Positions 18,821 through 28,300 of a stretch of DNA of 64,000 bases are shown here, piece by piece. Below the pieces are notes generated by a model. That model was not told where the DNA came from. It saw only the letters and a program-made list of their open reading frames with translations, and made no database searches. The DNA is from Pararhizobium sp. YC-54 (GTDB lineage Bacteria; Pseudomonadota; Alphaproteobacteria; Rhizobiales; Rhizobiaceae). The stretch is taken from NCBI RefSeq assembly GCF_025847205.1, contig NZ_JAOYTH010000019.1, forward strand, positions 1 to 64,000, read 5' to 3'. The first letter of the stretch is position 1; each line of letters begins with the position of its first letter. The translations under genes and the position numbers were made by a program.

Positions 18821-18886
18821 GCTGTTCCGCATACAGGTTTGCAAGACACCATCAGTAGATGTGGAATAATCGAGGAGGAAAACAGG

Positions 18887-20362
18887 ATGACGCTGACACC
18901 GGCACTGACGAGGCACCTGAACAACCCGGAGCGGTTCGTCGACCTTGCCTCCGAACCTGATGCGCTTGCGGATAAGCCCAGGAACCGTTTCCCTGTCTTC
19001 AACCCCTCGACGGGTGATTTGCTGGCAGAGATCCCGGACATGGTCGCTGAGGATGTTTCCGCCGCCATAGATAAAGCGTGTGCCGCACAGGAACATTGGG
19101 CGGCGCTCACCGCTCGGGAGCGGTCGGACATCTTGTGGAACTGGCACCGGCTCATCCTCGAAAACAGCGACGATCTTGCGGCGATACTCACGGCCGAGAT
19201 GGGAAAGCCACTGGCCGAGGCCAAATCCGAAATCCTGCATGCGGCAGCCTATCTTCAATGGTATGCCGAGGAGGCCAATCGGATTTATGGTGAAACGATC
19301 TCTGCACCATCCAATGACAGGCGCATGCTGGTGATAAAGCAGCCGATCGGTGTCGTCGGCGCCATCACCCCCTGGAACTTCCCGGCCTCGATGGTCGCGC
19401 GCAAGATTTCGCCGGCACTTGCCGCCGGCTGCACCGTCATTCTCAAGCCGGCCGAGCAAACGCCTCTGGTCGCCGGCGCCATGTTCGCTCTGGCGAGAGA
19501 AGCGGGCTTTCCGGAGGGCGTTCTCAATCTGGTCTATGCCTCGGCCGGTGACGCGATCGGCCGCGAGCTCTGTTCCAATCCCAAGGTCCGAAAAATCAGC
19601 TTCACCGGGTCGACCGAGGTCGGCCGGTTGCTGATGCGCCAGTGCTCGGACCAGATCAAGCGGATCAGCTTCGAGCTCGGCGGCAATGCTCCTTTCATCG
19701 TCTTCGACGACGCGGATATCGACGCAGCCGTCGATGGTGCGATACAAGCCAAGTTCCGCAACGCGGGCCAGACCTGCGTGTCCGCCAATCGGCTGTACGT
19801 CCAGGCGAGCATCTATGACGCATTTGCCGACAAGTTCACCGAGGGCGTCCGCAAACTCAGGGTCGGCGATGGCTTTGAAACGGACGTCGCCATCGGCCCT
19901 CTGATCGATGCCCATGCTCTGGCTAAGATCGAGGCGCATGTCGATGATGCCGTGATGAAAGGTGCGAAGGTCCAATGCGGTGGTCATCGTATCGGCACCT
20001 CAGGCACATTCTTCGAGCCGACGGTAATTACCGATGTCGTCAGCACGATGCGCCTGGCTCGGGAGGAAACCTTCGGGCCGATTGCACCGATCATCCGCTT
20101 CGACGATCCCGATGACGTCATGCGCGAAGCCAACGACACCATCTACGGGCTCGCCGCCTACTTCTATGCCTCCAATCTCAAGCGCGTATGGCGTGTTGCC
20201 GAAACGCTTGAGTACGGCATGGTCGGCATCAACACAGGCCGGATGTCGTCGGAGGCAGCACCCTTCGGTGGCATCAAGCAGTCGGGCATCGGACGGGAAG
20301 GATCACGCCACGGGCTCGAGGACTATCTCGAGATGAAGTATCTCTGCATAGGCGGGCTTTAG
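18887..20362 (+). CDS. NAD(P)-dependent succinate-semialdehyde dehydrogenase-family aldehyde dehydrogenase
   Basis: About 491 aa from ATG 18887, which has GAGGAGGAA 6-8 bases before it; an earlier in-frame ATG lies in the terminator. Aldehyde dehydrogenase blocks: ITPWNFPASMVARKISPALAAGCTV, FTGSTEVG, catalytic Glu in FELGGNAPF, catalytic Cys in AGQTCVSANR, EETFGPIAP and the C-terminal EAAPFGGIKQSGIGREGS. It is close to GabD and resembles the broken gabD at 31.4 kb, so it could replace it. It probably oxidises succinic or a similar semialdehyde. It has its own expression unit after the upstream terminator. Confidence 0.88.
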   Translation: MTLTPALTRHLNNPERFVDLASEPDALADKPRNRFPVFNPSTGDLLAEIPDMVAEDVSAAIDKACAAQEHWAALTARERSDILWNWHRLILENSDDLAAILTAEMGKPLAEAKSEILHAAAYLQWYAEEANRIYGETISAPSNDRRMLVIKQPIGVVGAITPWNFPASMVARKISPALAAGCTVILKPAEQTPLVAGAMFALAREAGFPEGVLNLVYASAGDAIGRELCSNPKVRKISFTGSTEVGRLLMRQCSDQIKRISFELGGNAPFIVFDDADIDAAVDGAIQAKFRNAGQTCVSANRLYVQASIYDAFADKFTEGVRKLRVGDGFETDVAIGPLIDAHALAKIEAHVDDAVMKGAKVQCGGHRIGTSGTFFEPTVITDVVSTMRLAREETFGPIAPIIRFDDPDDVMREANDTIYGLAAYFYASNLKRVWRVAETLEYGMVGINTGRMSSEAAPFGGIKQSGIGREGSRHGLEDYLEMKYLCIGGL

Positions 20363-20573
20363 CTAACGGGAGGGTGACTTCCACTTCAGTCGCCGTCGAA
20401 CGTGAAATCGGTGCGCGGTGTCACCAGGCTTGCCGACCTGGCTGGGACGAGTGTGCAGCTTAGCCACCCCGACGATTGGGCTAGAGCACCAGCAAACAGA
20501 TTGCGGACGACACCTCGCCACCTTAAAGGTTTTGGTAGCGGCAATCAGCCGTGAAAGCGTCGAGGATTTGTTT

Positions 20574-20777
20574 ATGGCTATAGGCACCGTTAAGTTTTTC
20601 AATGGAGACAAGGGATTTGGCTTCATCACACCCGAAAACGGAGGCGCTGACGTGTTCGTGCACGTGTCTGCGTTGCAAGGCGGCAGCTCGCTGAGCGAAG
20701 GACAGAAAGTGAGCTACGATGTCGGTCAGGATCGCAAGACTGGAAAAACGAAGGCTGAAAACGTTCGCGCTCTTTGA
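20574..20777 (+). CDS. Cold-shock protein (CspA family)
   Basis: A 67-aa single cold-shock domain. RNP1-like GFGFITP and RNP2-like VFVHVSAL motifs follow [14 protein letters not shown]. It binds single-stranded RNA and DNA as an RNA chaperone in the cytoplasm. ATG 20574 has GAGGA upstream; a longer open frame upstream is not part of the family. The leader (20363-20573) has no gene and may be a long 5' untranslated region, as is common for csp genes. Confidence 0.93.
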   Translation: MAIGTVKFFNGDKGFGFITPENGGADVFVHVSALQGGSSLSEGQKVSYDVGQDRKTGKTKAENVRAL

Positions 20778-20796
20778 TTGAGATCGTTCCATTGTT

Positions 20797-20823
20797 GGAT
20801 CGGCCTGCACGCACGGCCGATCC
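20797..20823 (+). terminator. Hairpin terminator after the cold-shock gene
   Basis: Perfect 9-base stem GGATCGGCC/GGCCGATCC (20797-20805 and 20815-20823) with a 9-base loop, followed by TTGTT. It lies 20 bases past the csp stop. The T-tract is weak, but position and stem support a terminator. Confidence 0.65.
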
Positions 20824-20990
20824 TTGTTGGGAACCTCCTTGGTCTAGATGGGATTCGAACCGCTCACCCGCATGATGAGAACAACTGGAAAGTGTTCGAC
20901 AGGTCTTTCAATCGCGACCCGACTCTTCCATCCTGTATATCGAGCGTCAGTGGGGAACTGACGCCCGGATGACACGCGACGGAGTGAACG

Positions 20991-22055
20991 ATGAAATGGG
21001 GAGATAGCAAGCGGGATTTTGACACCATTTTGGCAGTCTGGCCGACCTACGATGCCCTCAACGGTTTCTGGGAAATGCACGAGCTTGCCGTCAGCCAAGC
21101 AGGTGCGCCGAAGTGGCGGGACCGTAGGATTCCAACCTCAGACGGTGGCGTTAAAATAGACCGTCACTTAGATGCCGATACCGCCTTCGCGGCGAGCGCA
21201 AGTTTGAATGCACGCTATGCTTCAGACCTGCAGCTAATCCCGATGGAAGAAGATCTCCGGCGTTCGCTGCAGATGAAGACATCAAAGGCCCTCCAGACGA
21301 AAGAACGATTGCATTCCGAGGAAGCGCTCATGCTCGCCGAAGCGAAGCGGAGCAAAGCCGCGGTGCCGACCCCCCTAGCGTCAGAGCTGCAGCTCACCAA
21401 GAGGGCTGAACCGTTTCGGCAAGCTCTGGCGGTCGCCTTGGCTGCATTTCCCTACGTGACTGGTATTCGCGTCGGCGCGCTGCGCGAACGGCTCGCGATG
21501 GGCAAATCCTACGAGGGCGTCTGGGACGTGCTGGCGAACGGTTCCCTTCACAAGCGTGGTGCCACACTTATCGAGCGATCGAAGATCGCATCCGGGTTTG
21601 ATCTGAACCCGACGGAACACTGGGGAGAGGTAAAGGCCAAAATTCGCCAGATTCTGCTTCCCCGCGCCAATAAACTGTTGCAGCTGGCAAGCGTCCGTCG
21701 GCTCCTCGACGAAGCGCTTGCACGCGGCGAGCAGGTGCTCGTCTGTAGCGGGGTCGTCTTCTGGTATGAGCAACACGGTCAAGTCGGCTGGCAGGTCAAG
21801 ACGACGAATAACGGACAATCCGATGACGCAACCACCCTTTGGACTGAGGGTACCATCGTTTCCGCCAACCACGGTCGCTTGGTGATTCTGCCGTTCGTCA
21901 AGGAAAACGGTGAGCATGTTAAAGGGCATACGCGAAACGCTCCGAATGACGGTCCTGCCAAGCCGAGACATCCAAGTCAGTACGTCGAGATCCCGTTCAA
22001 GGTATTGAGCGGCGATCTCATGATCGGTCTTTTCGGAGAATTGCCGTACGAATAA
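20991..22055 (+). CDS. Unrecognised 354-aa protein upstream of the Lamassu-like operon
   Basis: I do not recognise this protein. It starts at ATG 20991 with CGGAGTG in front. The first half is charged and helical-looking (residues about 70-130, many Lys, Glu and Ala). The middle has AVALAAFPYVTGIRVGALRERLAMG and the second half has beta-type segments (VLVCSGVVFWYEQHG, RLVILPFV) ending in LMIGLFGELPYE. No membrane span or signal peptide is evident. It lies same-strand, 282 bases before the flavoprotein gene, so it may be an accessory part of the system or an unrelated neighbour. It follows the csp terminator and so must have its own promoter. Confidence 0.6.
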   Translation: MKWGDSKRDFDTILAVWPTYDALNGFWEMHELAVSQAGAPKWRDRRIPTSDGGVKIDRHLDADTAFAASASLNARYASDLQLIPMEEDLRRSLQMKTSKALQTKERLHSEEALMLAEAKRSKAAVPTPLASELQLTKRAEPFRQALAVALAAFPYVTGIRVGALRERLAMGKSYEGVWDVLANGSLHKRGATLIERSKIASGFDLNPTEHWGEVKAKIRQILLPRANKLLQLASVRRLLDEALARGEQVLVCSGVVFWYEQHGQVGWQVKTTNNGQSDDATTLWTEGTIVSANHGRLVILPFVKENGEHVKGHTRNAPNDGPAKPRHPSQYVEIPFKVLSGDLMIGLFGELPYE

Positions 22056-22337
22056 GTGCAGGGCACCGGGTTCAGGCGCGTAGCTCGTGTTTCGGTCGAG
22101 ACAATGCGCATCTCCGAAGCGATAGAGATGGGAAAGCGAAGCGCCGAAGAAGCCGCGGGACCAAAGATTTCGCGTGCTTGTTCCTTTCCAACTCAGGTTC
22201 TGTCCTCCCGAGATTGCATCCCGCCCAATTTACTGCCAAGACGTTAGTGAAACTTCGAGTTGCGTCGAACAATAATGGCGGGGAGCAGCGTCTTTGACGT
22301 GCGCGTACGCTTTCATTTAACTTGAACCAGTGCGCGC
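22056..22337. other. Intergenic gap before the Lamassu-like operon
   Basis: About 280 bases without a recognisable gene. It probably carries the promoter of the three-gene operon. The flavoprotein frame closes at a TGA just upstream of ATG 22338, and no good Shine-Dalgarno is visible before that ATG. Confidence 0.4.
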
Positions 22338-24707
22338 ATGAATTTGGCTGAAGACAATCTCAATAACTGGATGACATCCGCGACGATACCTGGCGTAGAG
22401 GGCCTTTACTTCGTCGGTACATTTGACCGCCGTATCACATTTTATTCGCAACAAGTTCGTGCGTTGCAGCTGGTCAGAGCGATGCACGAGAGCGGTAAGG
22501 CTGATACAAACGGTTCGATTGCAGTTGTCGGGGCGGGCGCGGCGGGCGTAACCTGTGCTTTGGCGCTGGCGTTGCTCGATTGCCGTGTGACCTTGTTCGA
22601 TCCCGCCGATGAGGTGCTGCAGCTGCAAAGCGATTCGCCACGGCTTCTCCACCCTCACATCTACGAATGGCCTTCCCTTGGATCACTTGAACGAGACGCC
22701 GCCCTGCCCTTCCTCAACTGGGAGCTGGAAACTGGTGGTGCTGTCGCGGCCAAGCTTGTCCAAGAATTTCACGGCCACAGGGCGCGACTGCAGCAAAAAC
22801 TATTCTGGAAAGAGCGGCACAGACTTACGAGCCTCGCCCCGGAGGGATCGGAGTGGAGGCTGACCTTCGATAACGGCTCAAATTATGTCGTAAAGCAAGT
22901 CATTCTGGCCATGGGCTTCGGCGAGGAAAAGAAAGCCGGGGCTGCCGACATCTATGACTACTGGAAGCAGAGAGGCGTTGGTACAGCGGCGGTAGAGCCT
23001 AACGCTCCTGCCAGCTATCTCGTGAGCGGCAATGGCGATGGAGCGCTGACGGACATTCTCAATCTGATGATAAAAGGGTTTGAGCATGTGCAGTTCACGG
23101 AGACCTTTCTGAACTATTTTGGTCAGGGCGGTCTGAGGACAACCGTCCTGGCAGCACATGAAGACCAGGATCCGGAAGCCGACCTTGAACCTATATACGA
23201 GGGCGAACTCCACCGAGTACTGCTAGAGCGCGGAATCCTCGATAGTCTGACCCCTCTCCTGCGCCGCGACCGTCTGCTGACCATCAATACGAGCGGGCCA
23301 CTCCTCTCTCTCGGCCGGGCAGCGCAACTCAATCAATGCATGGTGTTTGCGGTGCTGGCTGCTGCTCGACAGGCAGGTATCAACGTGCGCCGCAGCAGCG
23401 GAAAAATTTCGGACGTCATAAAGCACAATGACGGATTAGAAGCGGTTGGGATATCGATCGGCGAGACGCCACTTTCACAACGATTCAACCACGTTATCCT
23501 GCGCCATGGCCCCGACAAAAAGGCACGATATCTTCCAGCCGAAAAGCTGTTCGAGGCGTTTGAGGCGGCGTCCCTGGAAAGGTTCAAGACGCATCCTGGC
23601 CTCCTCGTCCCTCCAACGCTGGACGCAGAGACCTATACATTCTTCTACGAGCGGCATCTGGAAAAGCTGGCGGATGGTGCGGTAAAGCAGCAACTCGCTG
23701 GCCAGACCGCCCATGAAGCATCAACGATCATCATCGGCTGGGACAGGGCGACACAGAGCTTGGTGGAGCGTGGCAAGGTCGCACTTCGAGAACTCGTCGA
23801 GCAGTGCGAAACCGCGCTGGTGTCGATCACGATCCAAATGGATGCACCGATCGATCGGGTTAAGGCCGATGACTTTGTCAGATTGAGCAAAGCAAGCGGT
23901 GGAAAAATATCGCTGAGCGTCGGCGCGCCCGTGAAATCGAGCTGGCAGGCAAAGCTGCCGTTTGCGCCTGTCGCCCACTCCAGTTCGTCACGTTATCCCT
24001 ATTGCGAGATTGGCAGTTTTTGCGTCAGTGAGTCCATTGATGCTTCCCTCGTCCGCCAGTTGGACGTTATGCTCTCGAAGACCAAGGTAGCCGGCAAATG
24101 TTTCGGGCTTGGACACATCGCTCAGGATGTCCTGCAAGCAACGCTTGCTACGTGGAATGATTGGCGCGCGACTCTCGACGCGTCACCAGTTCTTCGCCGC
24201 GACTTCTTGGCTTGGCTGGGCAGCATCGGCACCATCAAAGCTGAATCTTGGGATGGAGAGGCCAGCACGGTGGAGCGAATGGCAAGCGCTTTGGTCCTTA
24301 TCCTCGCCACACATCTCGGCGAGCCTCTCAAGCCGGCGGGGGTTCAAAGGGGGAATTTGACCTTCGACGTCGACGGACTGGCGTTGGGATCGGCAGCCAC
24401 GGAAATCCTCGGCGGGAACCTATTGACGGATTGGAGCCGACCCGAACAATGGGATGTCGACGCACTGATTTTGTCCGGAAGCGCCGAAGTTCAGGTCACC
24501 GGGCCGGATGATACAGTGCTCAATGCGGGCGACCCAGGCATAAGCCTTAGCGTAGCCCGCCGGATAAGGCCGGCCATCGTGCGCAACGATCTTAATTGGC
24601 GATCTGCATTGAACACAGATCTCCCGACATGGCGACGAGCTGTCGAGGAAGAATTCGGCCAATGGCGAAAGCGCCAGGACGACGACCGTGAAAGGGTGCT
24701 TGCATGA
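22338..24707 (+). CDS. FAD/NAD(P)-binding effector-like protein of a Lamassu/ABC-3C-type system
   Basis: A 789-aa protein. After GLYFVGTFDRRITFYSQQVRALQL (about 22-45) comes a Rossmann FAD motif IAVVGAGAAGVTCALAL (G65-x-G67-x-x-G70, acidic D88), then PRLLHPHIYEWP. A second dinucleotide-type glycine motif SGNGDGALTD sits near 230. This is the two-domain layout of flavin monooxygenase/thioredoxin-reductase-like proteins. Residues about 415-789 form a large extra region with no enzyme motif I know; in ABC three-component systems such tails couple the effector to the ATPase. Its stop overlaps the start of the 215-aa gene (ATGA). In Lamassu-Fmo systems this position is the LmuA effector. The flavoprotein fold is clear, the defence role inferred. 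Confidence 0.75.
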   Translation: MNLAEDNLNNWMTSATIPGVEGLYFVGTFDRRITFYSQQVRALQLVRAMHESGKADTNGSIAVVGAGAAGVTCALALALLDCRVTLFDPADEVLQLQSDSPRLLHPHIYEWPSLGSLERDAALPFLNWELETGGAVAAKLVQEFHGHRARLQQKLFWKERHRLTSLAPEGSEWRLTFDNGSNYVVKQVILAMGFGEEKKAGAADIYDYWKQRGVGTAAVEPNAPASYLVSGNGDGALTDILNLMIKGFEHVQFTETFLNYFGQGGLRTTVLAAHEDQDPEADLEPIYEGELHRVLLERGILDSLTPLLRRDRLLTINTSGPLLSLGRAAQLNQCMVFAVLAAARQAGINVRRSSGKISDVIKHNDGLEAVGISIGETPLSQRFNHVILRHGPDKKARYLPAEKLFEAFEAASLERFKTHPGLLVPPTLDAETYTFFYERHLEKLADGAVKQQLAGQTAHEASTIIIGWDRATQSLVERGKVALRELVEQCETALVSITIQMDAPIDRVKADDFVRLSKASGGKISLSVGAPVKSSWQAKLPFAPVAHSSSSRYPYCEIGSFCVSESIDASLVRQLDVMLSKTKVAGKCFGLGHIAQDVLQATLATWNDWRATLDASPVLRRDFLAWLGSIGTIKAESWDGEASTVERMASALVLILATHLGEPLKPAGVQRGNLTFDVDGLALGSAATEILGGNLLTDWSRPEQWDVDALILSGSAEVQVTGPDDTVLNAGDPGISLSVARRIRPAIVRNDLNWRSALNTDLPTWRRAVEEEFGQWRKRQDDDRERVLA

Positions 24708-25351
24708 CACCTGAGATACTAAAATCACTCCTGGTTGAGGCTGCCCAAGCGCTCCACTGGCGAGCCGACGAGGTTGCCGATTTCACCTCACCGAACTTCC
24801 GCAGCCGCCCAGCCCAGCCCAATGTCGAGCGGCTTGACGGTCTGTTCGGACTTCGGCTCGGAGATTATCCTGTTGTCATCGCCCCGATAGCGCTCGACTC
24901 CCCCGACCAAGTAAAGCTGGCGCTGAAGAAACTCCATGCACAGATGGTCGTAGCGCGCTCATTCATGTTGGAACGCGAGGTGATCAACGCTCATCTGTTC
25001 CTCTGTGCGACATCGCCGACGCCATCAGGCGACTGGAAGCGTCTGGTCGATCTTCTAGAACGGGATGAGACTGTCTGCAGGAAGGTCGTTTGGATCCCGA
25101 AAAAGACTGATGTGCAGGGGTCCTTCAACACCTTCCTCGCCAGAACTTTCCTGGCAATGCCATGGGCGAATGTAGGCTCTGTCAGTGACGCCCCCCTTGA
25201 TGAAACCTACGAGCTGGCAGAGCGCATTCTCGAAAAGCATGGGCTGGAAAAGAAGGTCGCACAGCAATGGGTGATCAAGGCAGAACAGCTGAAGGATGAC
25301 GCCAAAAGCCTAGTTACCGAGCTCGTTCAAGCCAGAGAGGCGTCCAAATGA
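24704..25351 (+). CDS. Middle component (LmuC/DdmB-like) of the Lamassu/ABC-3C-type system
   Basis: A 215-aa protein with no enzymatic motif that I can see. It begins MTPEILKSLLVEAAQALHW, has a central mixed region (VVIAPIALDSPDQVKLALKKLHAQM; HLFLCATSPTPSGDWKRLVDLL; KVVWIPKK) and ends in a charged helix (QQWVIKAEQLKDDAKSLVTELVQ). It is coupled on both sides by ATGA overlaps (24704-24707 and 25348-25351). Its size and position between effector and SMC-type ATPase match LmuC/DdmB of Lamassu/DdmABC and the middle component of ABC-3C systems, which bridges the two. Assigned mainly by position; sequence similarity is untested. Confidence 0.65.
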   Translation: MTPEILKSLLVEAAQALHWRADEVADFTSPNFRSRPAQPNVERLDGLFGLRLGDYPVVIAPIALDSPDQVKLALKKLHAQMVVARSFMLEREVINAHLFLCATSPTPSGDWKRLVDLLERDETVCRKVVWIPKKTDVQGSFNTFLARTFLAMPWANVGSVSDAPLDETYELAERILEKHGLEKKVAQQWVIKAEQLKDDAKSLVTELVQAREASK

Positions 25352-28300
25352 GCAGCGTTTATCTCAACCGCATTCGGCTTGAACAGTACCGGACATTCAA
25401 GAGCCTGGACATTGGTCTTCCGGACGGACCTGGCGTGCTCGTCGTTCACGGCAGCAATGGTATCGGAAAGTCGTCGATGTTCGATGGCCTCGAATGGGCG
25501 CTGACCGACAAGATCGACCATTTTCGGGATGCGGACGGGGTTAAGAAGGTCGGCAGCTACTTGTGCCGTTGGCGCGAGGGCGCTCCAGGTCCGACCAGCG
25601 TCACGCTAGACTTCACAGGCGGCAACAGCCTCTCGCGCACTTTGTCGTCTTCGAGAGCAACAAAGTCTACCGTTGCCGGCACGATCCCGGATAGCGCGGA
25701 GTTCCTGCGGGACCAGGGTTGGGATCGCAACATTTCCGAACTGTCGAGCTATTTGCTGCTGACACACTTTCTCGGGCAATCGACGAAGTCGCGTTTGACC
25801 AATCGAGAACCTGGGGAACGCTTTGATATCCTCAAGGAGGCCGCTCAAAGCAAACAGGTCGAAGAGATCGCCAAGGCGCTGCACGGAAAGGGAAATACCA
25901 AAGCCAGCCGCGCATTTTCCGACCGCATCGACGAACTCAACAAAGAGGTGTCCGCTCTTCGCAACCTCCTCGATACGGAGGCAAGCCTGTGGTCGGGTCT
26001 CACGAGCGTCGGCGCCCTCAATGACGATGCGTCAACGCAACTGGCACAGGCAATCTCCCAGTTGTTGGAGGAAGCTGCTGGAACTGGACCGGCGTCGCTG
26101 ATCGCGGCTTTCGATGACGGGACGATCGGAAGCCTTGAGACCCGACTCAACGGGCTACGCGATGAAGCTCGAATCCTGGCGACCAACATTATGTCCGGAA
26201 ACGAGGCGCTCGCTGCCTGGGAGGACGCGTCCCGCCAATGTTCGGAATTGGAGGTAGCCGCCGCAGCTATCGACGCTCAGATTACCTCCCTTGCGGCGAA
26301 GCGCCAAGACCTTGAGGCAGCACTTTCCGAGGCAAGTGACGGCGAAAATGCGAGCCGGCTGGCTGCGAAGAATGCCCGGGACCTGCGTGACCGTTTCAAA
26401 GGTTTGAAGGACGCACTCCAGTCTGCCGCTCTGCTTGGTCAGAGAAAGGACACGGCGGACGCCGACGTTGTAAATGCTCGCTCCAAGTTGGAGGGCGAGA
26501 CAAGGGAACTATCGTCGCTTGAACGCCGCCTGCAGATTATGCGCCGTATCGAGGGTGATGTCGGCCGGCTGGATGAGCGTGTCAAACTTGCGCAATCCGA
26601 GCGGGAGAATGTTCTCGCTTGGATGACACGGGATGCGAGGATTGCCGAGCTACGGTCGTCTATCGAAGCCCTAGAAGCTTCTTGCCCGAATCTCAATGAC
26701 GATATCGAGCGTGCCAATGTCGAGTTGACATCATTCGATGAGCTTGTCGAAGGGCAAGAGAAGATTCTCGCTGACCTCAGAACGACTGTAACTGCGATGT
26801 CGAGCGCTGTTGCGAGCGTGGCGGCAAACTTGACGCACGAGTCCTGTGATTGCCCTGTTTGCGCAACCCATTTCGACATCGCAGGAGAACTGAAGCGCCG
26901 CGCGGCTGGGGCCGCTGAACGGCTGGCACCGCTCGTCCTTGCACAGGAATCGCAGGTGATCGGTCTGACGCGGCAACGGGATTTGGCGAAGGATAAGCTC
27001 AGCGAACTTCGCGCGCTCGAGCTGCGGCGCAATGATCTGCACGACGAGCGTCGTTTGGAGGAGCAGGCAAACAGCGACCTCGGGCCTAGGGTGTTTGGCG
27101 CAGGTTTGACCGCCGACACCGTCACGGCAAAGCGCCGTTATGACCAGCTCGCGAAAAGCGCCGCGGATATTGCGTGGCTGAGGCAGCGTAAGTGGTATTG
27201 GCGAAACAAACTATCCGGCACCCTGTTTGCGTCAGGAGGAGCCCACGCGGCTGCAGTTCGGCGCCGCGATCAGGCGCAGGCCGAGCTTACGACCGCCACC
27301 CATAAACAGGATGTTGCGGCCAAGGCGCTTGAGACAATCTCTACGTCCGTCGCTCAATATGATCAGGTCTTCGGTGCGGGCTCACCGCGTGGAGATCAGC
27401 TTGAGGACGCATTGGGTCTCGCGGAAGCGGCTCTTTTGGCCAAGGAAGCAGCGAGCGAGCAAGCGTCATCGGCCCGCGAGGCCGTTGAGCAGGACCTTAC
27501 TTCTCTGGACGTTGCGGCGACTGCGGCGACCGTTCGCAAACAGCAAGGCGCCGATTTGATCAATGCAGCGTCCCAACGGAAAAACGAAGCGATCGAAGCG
27601 TGGCGCAAGTTGAATTTCGAAGGCTCCGACGAACCTGACGCCGACCGATTGAAGTCACTGACGATAAGCTCCACGGCGACGCGGGCGAAAGTGAGTGAAG
27701 CAGAAGATCTTCTGAAACGGTTGCGCGATGGAAGAACGGCGAAAAGCCTTGTCGAAAATCACATTATAGCTCTGGAAAACCTCCGGGCAGCGGTCAGCGG
27801 GGCGCCCAATAGCGACCGACCACAGCTTCGCGCCGAGGTACAGGCCGCGATCGATGCGAAATCGCGGCTTGCGGACGCTACACAGGAAGCGAAAGACATC
27901 GCCCAAGTCGCGAGTTCGGAGATCCTCGACGAGGTCGCCGAATTCAACGCAAATTATATGAAGCCGCTTGCCAATCTCATGAAATCGGTCAGCCGGGCCA
28001 TTCTTTGCGACCCCAGGGTCGGCATCGACCAGCATGTCCGAAATCGTCGTGTCGAACAGAGCGCTACCAAGGACGGAGAAGTTCCGGCCGAAGTTGGGCA
28101 GATCGATCCCGTACTGGTGCATAGCGAAGGACAGATGGCGGCGCTTTCGGTAAGTATGCTGTGCGCTGCCAGCCTGACATATCCCTGGTCGCGCTGGCGC
28201 GGCTTGGTTCTCGACGATCCGCTGCAGCACAATGACGCAATTCATGCTGCCGCCTTCGCGGATTTCATCTGCAACCTTGTGGCTGACCGTGGATACCAAG

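Noticed and set aside
20838..20900. Sequence GGGATTCGAACC resembling the reverse complement of a tRNA T-loop, with CCA-like TGG nearby
   Set aside because: The T-stem does not pair (two mismatches of five), no acceptor, D-arm or anticodon stem can be folded, and no second copy was seen to act as an att site.
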